A stretch of DNA of 48,915 bases from Geobacter argillaceus (GTDB lineage Bacteria > Desulfobacterota > Desulfuromonadia > Geobacterales > DSM-12255), in the NCBI RefSeq assembly GCF_007830735.1, contig NZ_VLLN01000030.1:1-48915 (forward strand), read 5' to 3'. Position 1 is the stretch's first letter; each line of letters begins with the position of its first letter. A program made the translations under genes and the position numbers. Shown here piece by piece: positions 8,284 through 16,566 of the stretch. The notes beneath the pieces were generated by a model. That model saw only the letters and a list, made by a program, of their open reading frames with translations, had not been told where the DNA came from and did no database searches.

Positions 8284-9786
8284 ATGGACGTTTTTAAAGC
8301 CCTGGGCGAGCACCACGCTGAGATCCTCGACGCGTGGGTCCACAGACTGCTTACTGACAGGTCGAGTCCCTATTGTCGTGAACCAGAGGCGGATCTACGG
8401 CCGCTGGTGAATCAGGCAACAGTTGCGTTTCGCCTGGTCCTCGACGGAGGGGCTTGGGACGATCTCGACGCCTTTATCACGTTTATTGCGCGAAGGAGGC
8501 TCTCTCAGGGGTTCAAGCTGTCTGATGTGCAAAAAGCCTTTATGATGTATCAACAGGTGGTCGCGCCAATACTTATCAGGGAAGCGCGAGACGAAGAGCG
8601 TGACGAAGCCATCTTTCGACTGGGTACCTGCATCTCGCAGACTGTTGGGAAATTCAGCGATTTTTTCCAGGGGCTTCATGAAGAATACATGCGGCAGCAG
8701 ACCGTTGTGCTCGAGAACGAGGTCAGGAAGAGAACACGCGAATTGTCGGAGTCCGAGAGCAAGTACAAGGCACTTGTGGAGGATATTCGTGACGGCTATT
8801 ACGTCCTGCATGAAGGAATCATTGTGTATGCGAATAATGCATTTTGCGGCATGCACGGCCGTACGATGAAGGGGATAGTGGGGATGCCGTTTCTCGAGCT
8901 CGTTGCCCCGGAATCGAGAGCGGATGTGGAACGTTCGTACGAGCAAAATCGAACCAACCAGGCGTCCAGCCTTGTGGAATATTTCCGACTGCATCCTGAT
9001 GGCAGAAAACTGCCGACCGAGACGCTCGCCAAGTTCTCTTTCTACGAGGGGAAGGCGGCAAACCTCGGCATCTGCAGAGATATCAGTGAACGCAGGGAGC
9101 TGGAGCAAAAGACGAGAGAGGCGGAGATGCTTAATGCTTTGGCCCAGCAGGCGGCCTCGCTGGCGCATGACATCCGCAATCCTTTGACGGCCATCAAGAT
9201 GAACGTGCAGATGCTTGCGGCTGAACTCAAAGATAATCCCACCTACCATCGGCTGATCGAAATCTCGCAAAAGGAGGTGGAGAGCATCGAGCGGTCGGTG
9301 TTGGAGATGATGGATCTCGCACGGCCGTTTCGCCTTAACCGGGAAACTGTGCTTCTGCGGCCGTTCATAAAGGATTGCGTGGAAGCGCTGCGGTCCCGCA
9401 TGGCCCACAAGGAGGTACGCGCCTCGCTGCGGCTGAGCCCGGAGCTGGATCAGCTGAGGATGGACCCCCACCGCATCGAGCAGACGCTGGTGAACCTTCT
9501 TTTCAACGCAATCGAAGCAGTGCCAAGGGGGGGACATATCTACGTTTCCTCCGGCCTGATGGAGTTCCGGGGTCGGCACTGGGGACGGATATGTGTGGCT
9601 GACAATGGACCGGGCATTCCCAAAGAACTCCTGCCGTATTACTTCGATGAGAAGCGGAATCGGCGCATTGGCCTGGGGTTGGACAACGTAAAAAAAATCG
9701 TTGAGGCGCACGGCGGAGCGGTGGACGTGAGCCTCCGGCGGCCGCGAGGGCTTAATGTCTGCCTGCGGTTGCCCCTGGAGCAATGA
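8284..9786 (+). CDS. Sensor histidine kinase (RsbRD-N, PAS, HisKA, HATPase), 500 aa
   Basis: A soluble kinase without membrane helices, so it should sense a cytoplasmic signal. Residues 1-130 resemble the RsbRD N-terminal helical domain. A PAS domain follows at about 160-270. The phosphorylated histidine is H295 in SLAHDIRNPL, and the ATPase carries N-box NLLFNAIEAV and G1 box DNGPGIP. Start ATG 8284 is chosen because GGAGG precedes it at good spacing; a longer frame from 8152 overlaps the palindromic promoter region. The stop overlaps the start of the response regulator (ATGA). The architecture recalls the BamV kinase that controls benzoate genes in Geobacter metallireducens, but orthology is not shown. 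Confidence 0.9.
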   Translation: MDVFKALGEHHAEILDAWVHRLLTDRSSPYCREPEADLRPLVNQATVAFRLVLDGGAWDDLDAFITFIARRRLSQGFKLSDVQKAFMMYQQVVAPILIREARDEERDEAIFRLGTCISQTVGKFSDFFQGLHEEYMRQQTVVLENEVRKRTRELSESESKYKALVEDIRDGYYVLHEGIIVYANNAFCGMHGRTMKGIVGMPFLELVAPESRADVERSYEQNRTNQASSLVEYFRLHPDGRKLPTETLAKFSFYEGKAANLGICRDISERRELEQKTREAEMLNALAQQAASLAHDIRNPLTAIKMNVQMLAAELKDNPTYHRLIEISQKEVESIERSVLEMMDLARPFRLNRETVLLRPFIKDCVEALRSRMAHKEVRASLRLSPELDQLRMDPHRIEQTLVNLLFNAIEAVPRGGHIYVSSGLMEFRGRHWGRICVADNGPGIPKELLPYYFDEKRNRRIGLGLDNVKKIVEAHGGAVDVSLRRPRGLNVCLRLPLEQ

Positions 9787-11153
9787 GCATGGCAGACTCG
9801 GTTCTCGTTATTGACGATCAGCCCTCGATCCTCCAATCCATGGAGGTTTTCTTCCAACTACGAGCATGGAAAGTCCACACCGCGCCGAATGGGAGGAAAG
9901 GGATTGCGCTGGCCAGGAAGGTCCGACCTGACCTGGTGGTCCTCGATATCCGGCTGCCCGACATTGACGGGTTGGAGGTCCTGAAGGAACTCCGGTCCCG
10001 GGTCCCTGAAACCGAGGTCATCATGATCACCGCCCACCAGGACATGGAGAGCACCATCCAGGCGATCAAGTCGGGCGCATTCGACTATCTGCACAAGCCG
10101 ATAGATATCGATGAGATGGATAACGTTCTCAAACGACTGCTTGCGGTGCGGATGGCCTCTCCTGCGGCTGTTGCCGATGAGTCGCCGAAACAGCCGACCT
10201 TGGCAGTGGGCACGCTGCACCTGGTAGGCAAGAGCAAGGCAATGAAGGAGGTGTTCAAGAAAATAGCCTTGGCGTCCGGGGCGCGGGCCACTGTGCTGGT
10301 ACAGGGGGAGAGTGGCACCGGAAAGGACATGGTTGCCCAGGTGATCCACCGCAACAGTCCCTGGAGCAATAAGCCCTTTACCGTGATGGACTGCTCGACC
10401 CTTGCGCCGTCGCTTGTGGAGAGCGAGCTGTTCGGCTACGAAAAGGGGGCATTCACCGGAGCCGACCGCACCCACGCCGGACGCATCGAGCTCACCGGCG
10501 ATGGGACAGTCTTTTTCGACGAAATCGGCGAACTTCCGCTCCATCTGCAGAGCCGATTGCTGCGCTTTCTGCAGGAAGGCCAGTTCGTGCGCGTCGGCGG
10601 CGTTACTCCCATCCAGTCGAACGCCAGGATCATCGCGGCCACGAATAGAGATCTGATGGCCATGGTTGCGGAAGGGAAATTCCGCGAGGATCTCTACTTC
10701 AGACTTAAGGTCATAACCATCCATATGCCGCCGTTGAGGGACCGGCGTTCCGACATTCCAGAGCTAGCGCAGTTCTTACTGGAAAAGGTAGCGGCACGTT
10801 CTGCGTTACGGTCCCGAACCCTTTCAAATGAGGCGATTGGCGAATTGATGAGGCGCGATTGGCCGGGCAATGTACGAGAGCTGGAGAACACCTTGACCCG
10901 CGCCGCCTTGATGTCCAAGTCGACGGTTCTGTCCGAAGAGGACATTGCATTGGCACTCGACGGCGACCAGTACCGGCCCTCGATAGAGCGGTCCGTAAAA
11001 CCGCTGGCGGAAGCCGAGCGTGACTACATCTTGTTTGCGCTCGAGTCCTACAACTGGAGCTTGGGCAAAACTTGTCAAGCCCTGCAGATCTCGCGCCCGA
11101 CGTTGCGGGCAAAAATCAAGGCGTTCGGGCTGGAAAAGCGGTCACAGAAGTGA
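9783..11153 (+). CDS. NtrC-family sigma-54 response regulator, 456 aa
   Basis: The receiver domain has the acidic pair DD at 11-12 and the phosphoacceptor D55 in VVLDIRLPD. The AAA+ domain carries GESGTGKD and the sigma-54 loop GAFTGA. The C-terminal Fis-type helix-turn-helix is LGKTCQALQISRPTLRAKIK. It overlaps the kinase gene by four bases, so the two are translationally coupled. An alternative start is the ATG at 9789. Likely targets are the palindrome-flanked promoter of the ligase operon and perhaps the sigma-54 promoter at 11394 just downstream. Confidence 0.95.
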   Translation: MSMADSVLVIDDQPSILQSMEVFFQLRAWKVHTAPNGRKGIALARKVRPDLVVLDIRLPDIDGLEVLKELRSRVPETEVIMITAHQDMESTIQAIKSGAFDYLHKPIDIDEMDNVLKRLLAVRMASPAAVADESPKQPTLAVGTLHLVGKSKAMKEVFKKIALASGARATVLVQGESGTGKDMVAQVIHRNSPWSNKPFTVMDCSTLAPSLVESELFGYEKGAFTGADRTHAGRIELTGDGTVFFDEIGELPLHLQSRLLRFLQEGQFVRVGGVTPIQSNARIIAATNRDLMAMVAEGKFREDLYFRLKVITIHMPPLRDRRSDIPELAQFLLEKVAARSALRSRTLSNEAIGELMRRDWPGNVRELENTLTRAALMSKSTVLSEEDIALALDGDQYRPSIERSVKPLAEAERDYILFALESYNWSLGKTCQALQISRPTLRAKIKAFGLEKRSQK

Positions 11154-11393
11154 AAATATCTTTCCATCCCAATTTGTACAGTTGAAAAGAAACGCCGTAA
11201 ATTCTCCGATTATCTCCCGGCAAGTGCAAACTTGTTTCACGCAGGAGTCGTAGTTGCAGTTCCGGTACCTGCCTCCTCATTGAATGACCAGCCGGCTATC
11301 TGCCTGGCCATCCCCCTAAAAACCTTTTGATTCTAACTGTTAGCCACATCTGTACAGGGTCCGCGCATATCGTCATGTGCTGCCGGCAATCGT

Positions 11394-11409
11394 TGGCATG
11401 TGCCTTGCT
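11394..11409 (+). promoter_or_regulatory. Sigma-54 promoter upstream of the 3-hydroxyacyl-CoA dehydrogenase
   Basis: TGGCATGTGCCTTGCT fits the -24/-12 consensus with exact spacing. It points to the dehydrogenase gene at 11763, but the MITE lies in between. Without the MITE and one target copy the leader would be about 170 bp. Confidence 0.7.
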
Positions 11410-11534
11410 AAAAGCGAATACTGTATATCTGAGCTGCCGTTTGCAGGGGAGTTGTGCATGAAAAAAGAAGTATTATGGTACCAAATTATTAATTTGGTTT
11501 CATGACAGCAGGGAACTCACGATCAGGCGCTTTA

Positions 11535-11715
11535 GAGCTTGTCCGTAAATAACTGCCGCGAAGAGCGCGTCCGGCTTTGGGGCAGATTTGACTTGGCCGA
11601 TTGAGCAAAACTGCAGGCATAGCAGGGCTATGTCGAGGATTTTATGACTGAGGCCGGGGCAAAGATGCTCTGAAGACGGGTTGCGGGATCGCAAAGCTTA
11701 TTTACGGACAAGCTC
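11535..11715. mobile_element. MITE, 181 bp, IS5-like ends
   Basis: Perfect 18-bp terminal inverted repeats, GAGCTTGTCCGTAAATAA at 11535-11552 and its complement at 11698-11715, are flanked by a 3-bp direct repeat TTA (11532-11534 and 11716-11718). There is no transposase inside, so the element is non-autonomous. A TNA target duplication is typical of the IS1031 group of the IS5 family; the assignment is by analogy. Confidence 0.85.
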
Positions 11716-11762
11716 TTAGTCACAAGACACTGGGTTATCTAAATCACTGGAGGAGGATGAAT

Positions 11763-12695
11763 ATGAAATTTGCCATTCTGGGTACAGGAATTATGGGGCG
11801 CGGTTGGATTACGCAATGTGCAATGAGCGGACACGACGTACACTGCTACGATGCAAGCGCTCAGACACTCGCCGGTACTGCCGCTGGCTGTGAGAAGCTT
11901 GCTGTCACAGTTGCCAAGAAGTTCAAGCACGATGACCACTTTGTATCAAATGCCATTGGGAAGATTTGTATCCACAATGATAAAGGCGCGTTTATCGATG
12001 CAGCCAAAGGTTGCGACGTATTTTTGGAGGTGATCTACGAGGACTTGAAGCTGAAGTGTTCCGTGCTTGCCGAGTACTTGCCGCAGCTTCCGGAATCTGT
12101 GGTGTTCTGGTCGAACAGCAGCAGCCTCGACATCGACCCTATGGCTCAGGCTGGCGGCCGACCGGAACGCTCGATAGTCACCCACGGCATGAACCCGGTA
12201 CCGCTGATGCCGGGCGTAGAGGTGGTACCGGGAGCCAAGACGAGCAGCGAGACGATTGAGTTCACGCGCCAGACGCTGCTCGGCATGAATAAGGCCCCGT
12301 TCCTGGCGCCGAACATTCCGGGTTTTTGGGTAAACCGTCTGCTTGTGCCCCAGATGCTGGATGCGGTGCGGCTGCTGGAGCAGGGGAAGATCACGGTTGA
12401 AGACGGGGACACCGGCTTGAACACCAGCTTGGGGCACCCCCAGGGAACCTTCAAACTGCATGATTTCGTCACTGCTCCCACCATGCTGCGGGTCGCACTC
12501 CAGATGTATCAGGCGTCCAACGATCCCCGCATGTATCCGCCCCTGACGCTCATGCGCATGGTGAAGAACGGAGAGTACGGCGCAAGCAGCGGAAAAGGAT
12601 TCTACGACTGGAGCGACCCCCGCAACCCCAAGGCCCGGGACGTGTCAAAGTATGTCATCGGATCTGTCGAAGAGATGCTGGAGCAGTTGAAGTAG
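11763..12695 (+). CDS. 3-hydroxyacyl-CoA dehydrogenase (short, HBDH type), 310 aa
   Basis: An NAD-dependent oxidation of 3-hydroxyacyl-CoA to 3-oxoacyl-CoA is predicted. The N-terminal Rossmann motif is GTGIMGRG. The family motifs SNSSSLDI, HGMNPVP (catalytic His), PGFWVNRLL and the C-terminal GKGFYDW are all present, so the enzyme looks intact. The start is ATG 11763, spaced well from GGAGGAGG; the in-frame ATG 6 bp earlier sits right on that site. It may serve beta-oxidation of a ring-cleavage product or a side chain; no thiolase or hydratase is next to it. Confidence 0.88.
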   Translation: MKFAILGTGIMGRGWITQCAMSGHDVHCYDASAQTLAGTAAGCEKLAVTVAKKFKHDDHFVSNAIGKICIHNDKGAFIDAAKGCDVFLEVIYEDLKLKCSVLAEYLPQLPESVVFWSNSSSLDIDPMAQAGGRPERSIVTHGMNPVPLMPGVEVVPGAKTSSETIEFTRQTLLGMNKAPFLAPNIPGFWVNRLLVPQMLDAVRLLEQGKITVEDGDTGLNTSLGHPQGTFKLHDFVTAPTMLRVALQMYQASNDPRMYPPLTLMRMVKNGEYGASSGKGFYDWSDPRNPKARDVSKYVIGSVEEMLEQLK

Positions 12696-12797
12696 GAGGT
12701 TGACCGGGAGCCTCCGCCTGCGAGTCTCCCTCACCAAACGGGCCATGCTGATGCTGGGCACATAACCCGACCGAACGGCAGTACAAAACATTTCATC

Positions 12798-12846
12798 GTA
12801 GCCCTATTTCTCTGGCATTGCCGGGGGAATAGGGCTACTTTATTTT
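12798..12846 (+). terminator. Terminator-like hairpin between the dehydrogenase and the hexapeptide-repeat gene
   Basis: GTAGCCCTATT (12798-12808) pairs perfectly with AATAGGGCTAC (12828-12838), followed by TTTATTTT. It ends only 18 bp before the next start codon, so it either terminates the dehydrogenase transcript or acts as an attenuator for the next gene. Confidence 0.75.
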
Positions 12847-12863
12847 CCGGGGAGGGGATGAGA

Positions 12864-13484
12864 ATGGCCAAAGTATATGAAATGGATGGGGTTATACCTG
12901 TGATCGACCCGACGTCATTCGTGCATCCGGATGCCGTCATCATCGGCGACGTGATAATCGGTCCCCGTTGCTACATCGGACCGTGCGCCTGCCTGAGGGG
13001 GGACCTGGGCCGCATCATGATCGGCGCAGGGTCGAACATTCAGGACACGTGCGTGATTCATTCGTTTCCCGAGGTGGATGTACTCCTGGAGGAAAACTGC
13101 CATGTGGGTCACGGAGCGATATTGCATGGCTGTACTATCGGGAGGAACGCACTGATCGGCATGAACTCCGTCGTGATGGACCGCGCGGTCATTGGAGAGA
13201 ACTCCTTTGTTGCCGCGATGTCGTTCGTGAAGTCGGGTATGTCGGCAGGTGCGAACATGCTGATTGCGGGGGTGCCTGCAAAGGAGATCCGTCCCCTGAA
13301 AGAAGAAGAGATACTTTGGAAGTCGAAGGGGACCATGCTGTATCAACGGCTGGCGGCCCATTCCATGGTGTCGATGCGGGAGGTGGTACCGTTGGCATCG
13401 GAAGAGCCCGATCGCAGAAGGGTAAGTTACACAAAAAATGATGCTATTCCGTTGATGGCGGCTGTCAATAATGGACATCCATGA
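12864..13484 (+). CDS. Gamma-carbonic-anhydrase-like hexapeptide protein (PaaY/CaiE type), 206 aa
   Basis: Repeated hexapeptide units (for example VIIGDVIIGPRCYIG) predict a left-handed beta-helix trimer. Metal-ligand histidines are seen in CVIHS and HVGHGAILHG, as in gamma-type anhydrases. The closest described relatives by pattern are PaaY, a thioesterase-like accessory of phenylacetate catabolism, and CaiE of carnitine metabolism, both in CoA pathways. ATG 12864 is preferred over the ATG six bases earlier because of spacing from GGGGAGGGG. The substrate is not known. Confidence 0.82.
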   Translation: MAKVYEMDGVIPVIDPTSFVHPDAVIIGDVIIGPRCYIGPCACLRGDLGRIMIGAGSNIQDTCVIHSFPEVDVLLEENCHVGHGAILHGCTIGRNALIGMNSVVMDRAVIGENSFVAAMSFVKSGMSAGANMLIAGVPAKEIRPLKEEEILWKSKGTMLYQRLAAHSMVSMREVVPLASEEPDRRRVSYTKNDAIPLMAAVNNGHP

Positions 13485-13965
13485 TAAGTAGAGTCAATGA
13501 GAAAGCGGAGGTTTCCCTTCACCTCACGGAATTCTTCCGGTGGTTATTCTGAGACCCTTCATACCGGCGTTTTTTGTACTTCTGGCAGTGGGTCGACCGA
13601 TCTGGCGACCAGACATCCATGTGCTGTCTTAGGGGATGTCCCCTTACGGAAGTTTGAGTTTGGGCCAATCCGCCAGCCTTGAAACACCAAAGAGGGCACG
13701 CAGCAGTTATTGTGCTCGTGCAGTCCACGATCAAGCAAGGCCTGGCGGAAAGATCGTCACGACATCAATGTTATGATTATGATCAGTGCCGTTAGGCAGC
13801 TTGCGTCCTGATCTCGAATTCTGTACCACGGCGGTCTATTGCCAGAAGAAACTCTACCAGCTTACGGGCTACTGCCAGAGCTGCCCTATTAGAACAGCCT
13901 TTGCTCACCACAACATCAGCCGACCTCACTGCCTCAGGTAGTGACGCTTAGGCGCGCTTCGAAGG
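13485..13965. other. Intergenic region with decayed sequence
   Basis: The 481-bp gap between convergent genes shows no intact gene. A leftward frame at 13792-13947 resembles a transposase end (listed separately). The rest, including 13500-13790, looks like degraded coding sequence in mixed frames; I could not identify it. Confidence 0.4.
13792..13947 (-). pseudogene. Possible IS110-like transposase C-terminal remnant
   Basis: The 51-residue open frame includes NRAALAVARKLVEFLLAIDR followed by RGTEF. This resembles the C-terminal helix of IS110/IS116-type transposases (AvARKL...RdGteF). It begins right after an in-frame stop and lacks the rest of the protein. The assignment rests on pattern memory alone. 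Confidence 0.35.
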
Positions 13966-14778
13966 CTAAGGCGAAAGGGGTGATTCCACCGCCGCTCTGG
14001 CGGGCGGCGTGAAGGACTCGCCAGCCCTCAGTATCACGGCTTCGATTCCGGAATAATGGGCGAGCTCCAAGGCAAAGTCCCTGTGACGCTCCAACATGAA
14101 GTTTAGAGGAGGAAATCTCTGGATGAGACCTCTCATTCCCTCGGGGTCTGCGGCGTCCTCCGGATTCGGGAACCAGTGATACGGGATAGCGTGCTTGACT
14201 CCAAGGGCCTTGGCAGCAAAGGCTCCCTCGGCAGGCCCCATGGTAAAAATGTCCCCGGTCGAGAGTACGGCAAGGTCGGGCTTGTAGAGGGGCTTGATGA
14301 GGGTTTCCATCTCAGAGGTATAAGAAGTATCGCCCGAGACGTAGATGGTGTACCCATTCTCCAGCCGGATGACGAAGCCGGCGGGGACCCCGGCCGACTC
14401 GAAAGAGCGCTCCTCTCCGAAGCTAGAGCTGTGGTTGGCAGCGACGAGCGTCACCCGGATGCCGTTGAGAAGCGAGTAGGTGCCGCCAAAATTGAGGGGA
14501 AATACATTGGATGCCCGCCCTGCAAACTCTTTTAAGAAGTGCTCGTACTGGACCACGCCCATCACCCGTCTGTTCGCCTTCAGCAGCTCCTTAAAGCCCA
14601 GACTATGATCAAAGTGCGCATGTGAACAGAGCACCAAATCCACGTCCTCCCACTTCTGGGGTGTCTGCCACTCCTTCGGGCATGTAGGGTTTCCCGCGAT
14701 CCAAGGGTCGACGACGATGACCTTACCTTTTTCAGTCTTGATCCGGAGCATACTATGGCCAAGAAGTCTAATCTCCAT
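13966..14778 (-). CDS. Metallo-beta-lactamase-fold hydrolase (UPF0173/UlaG-like), 270 aa
   Basis: The metal site HxHxDH is present as SHAHFDH (H53, H55, D57, H58), with further conserved elements NHSSS, VSGDTSY and the late His in YHWFPN. The start has AGGAG upstream. It is the last gene of the long leftward operon and its start overlaps the 3' end of the truncated livH, so it now depends on a fused upstream region. The family includes lactonases and uncharacterised hydrolases; no substrate can be assigned. Confidence 0.85.
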   Translation of the reverse strand: MEIRLLGHSMLRIKTEKGKVIVVDPWIAGNPTCPKEWQTPQKWEDVDLVLCSHAHFDHSLGFKELLKANRRVMGVVQYEHFLKEFAGRASNVFPLNFGGTYSLLNGIRVTLVAANHSSSFGEERSFESAGVPAGFVIRLENGYTIYVSGDTSYTSEMETLIKPLYKPDLAVLSTGDIFTMGPAEGAFAAKALGVKHAIPYHWFPNPEDAADPEGMRGLIQRFPPLNFMLERHRDFALELAHYSGIEAVILRAGESFTPPARAAVESPLSP

Positions 14779-15154
14779 TTGGTCTCTCCTCTTTGTGGGT
14801 GTCCTTCCCCCATAGCAGCATGGCCAGCCCGCGGATCAGAATGCTGCCGCCGATGGTGATGATGATCATGTTGATGGCGGAAGGGCGACGGAGCGGCCTT
14901 ATGGTGAGGCGTTCGAAAAGCAAAGCTGCCAGGGGGGAGGCGGCCACGGCGCAGGTTATCGCCAGCCAGATCGGGAGTTTGACCAGCTCCAGGGGAAAGA
15001 CCTTCAGCATCCCTCCCAGCATGACGAACTCACCCTGAGCAAAGTTGATGATGCCGGTGGCGTTGTAGATGATGGAAAACCCGATGCCGATCAGGGCATA
15101 GATTGCCCCGCTAGACAGGCCGGACAGCGTGTACTGAAGCATCTCAAACTGCAT
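14768..15154 (-). pseudogene. Branched-chain amino acid ABC permease LivH, truncated
   Basis: The 128-residue frame is a typical LivH N-terminus: GAIYALIGIGFSIIYNATG, INFAQGEF, and the third helix ending in LLWGKD. Normal LivH is about 290 residues. After WGKD the frame continues into unrelated sequence (THKEERPNGD) that is the ribosome-site region of the hydrolase gene. A deletion that removed the rest of livH, and probably livM, livG and livF, would explain this. A transporter is not encoded here. Confidence 0.88.
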
Positions 15155-15258
15155 GAGGTACCCCCGATCGGTGAAGCCAGCGACAGGTTCAGCTCAAAGG
15201 AAGCCGGCAGATTGCCGTGATCTGCCGGCTCCCGGCTAAAATGGGATCGATGGGTGGC

Positions 15259-16401
15259 TTATCTGGCGATGGCCCAATCCCCTTTGGTGATGCGAACCAT
15301 TTCGAAGGCAGAGTGGTCGAGACCGTTGTGGTCCCTAGGGGACATGTTGAAGATGCCAGAGACGCTCACCACCTTGCTAGCGTGTTCAATGCCGCTTCTG
15401 ATCTGTTCAGGCGTATGGCCGTACCTTTTGATGGCGTTGGCGATGAGCATAAAGGCGTCATAGGCGTAACCGCCGAAGGTTGATGCCTCGTCGTGGAACG
15501 CCTTACGGTAACCGAGATCGTACTCCCTAAGGAGACTCGCCTGGGGGTCCGACTTGGGAAGGACTTCGTAGATCGCCAGCTTCCCTGCTGGAAGGATCAC
15601 CCCTTCGGCGGCGTCTGCGCCTGCCAGTTGGATGTACTTTTTGGAGGCGACGCCATGGCTCATGTAGAGAGGGATTTTGATGCCGAGCTGCCTGATGTTC
15701 CTCGTGATCACGGCAGGACCGGGGTTGGTCCCCCAGCAGATGATGGCGTCCGGCTTGATGCCCCGGATCTTGGTGAGCTGCGCGGTCATGTCGGTGTCTT
15801 TGGGACCATAGAGCTCGTCTGCCACGATGCGGAACCCTTTCTGGGTGGCCATCGCCTTGAGCTGTTCTCGGCCGGAGGCGCCGAACCCGTCGGTGACAGT
15901 CAGAAGGGCGATGGTCTTCTGACTCTTTGCGGCCATGTAGTTCAGGATCTTCTCCACCGCTACATGGTCGTTGGCCGGGGTCTTGAAGACCCAGCGCTTC
16001 ACCGGGTCAATGATCTTGATGCTGGCGCCGCAGGATATCATCGGGACCTTCTCCCTCTCCGCCACGGGGATGACCGCCATACTTTCGCCGGTGGTGGTCG
16101 GGCCAAGGATGACGCTCACCTTGTCGTCCTTGATCAGTTTGGTGGCGAGCTGGACCGCTTTGGTGGCGTCACCGCCGGTGTCGTAGCTGACGGCCTCGAG
16201 CCTCATGCCGTCTATACCGCCGCTGTCGTTGATCCTCTTCACCAGCATGTCGAAGGTCTTCTTACCGGGGTCCCCAAGAAAGGAGGCTGGACCGGTTACG
16301 GCAAACAATCCACCGATTTTGATCGTGCCGGCGGCAAAAGCAGTGCCATAGAGAAAAATCGCCATCATTCCCAAAACTGCGCCCGCGATACACCTTTTCA
16401 T
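15259..16401 (-). CDS. LivK-type periplasmic amino-acid/aromatic-acid binding protein, 380 aa
   Basis: The start ATG 16401 follows GGGAGG and opens a signal peptide (MKRCIAGAVLGMMAIFLYGTAFA). The mature part begins GTIKIGGLFAVTGPASFLG, the usual type 1 periplasmic binding fold (Peripla_BP_6). Ligands in this family include branched-chain and aromatic amino acids and aromatic acids. With livH cut short and the ATPase genes absent, it has no local transporter partner and may be orphaned or may use a permease elsewhere. Confidence 0.9.
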   Translation of the reverse strand: MKRCIAGAVLGMMAIFLYGTAFAAGTIKIGGLFAVTGPASFLGDPGKKTFDMLVKRINDSGGIDGMRLEAVSYDTGGDATKAVQLATKLIKDDKVSVILGPTTTGESMAVIPVAEREKVPMISCGASIKIIDPVKRWVFKTPANDHVAVEKILNYMAAKSQKTIALLTVTDGFGASGREQLKAMATQKGFRIVADELYGPKDTDMTAQLTKIRGIKPDAIICWGTNPGPAVITRNIRQLGIKIPLYMSHGVASKKYIQLAGADAAEGVILPAGKLAIYEVLPKSDPQASLLREYDLGYRKAFHDEASTFGGYAYDAFMLIANAIKRYGHTPEQIRSGIEHASKVVSVSGIFNMSPRDHNGLDHSAFEMVRITKGDWAIAR

Positions 16402-16566
16402 CGTAGACCTCCCGTCCGTTTGTTGGACTGACTTTCCCATTGAACCTCGAACCTGCCAATGCAGGTGAGACATTTGTTGGAGCAGCATTCATGCCGCGTC
16501 CAGCTGTCATCGCGGCAAGAAGGCTCACTCCTACAGGGTTGTCTCATCCCTCCCTTCAGGATTGCC

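Larger units (their letters stand above)
11154..11762. other. Intergenic region with promoter and MITE
   Basis: The 609-bp gap contains no gene. It holds a sigma-54 promoter candidate at 11394-11409 and a MITE at 11535-11715. TGTACAG occurs twice (11174-11180 and 11351-11357). An open frame spanning the MITE has no protein-like features. Confidence 0.5.

Noticed and set aside
11500-11694. A 64-codon leftward frame across the MITE
   Set aside because: It covers one end of the MITE and lacks protein-like features; the DNA is better explained as a non-autonomous element.
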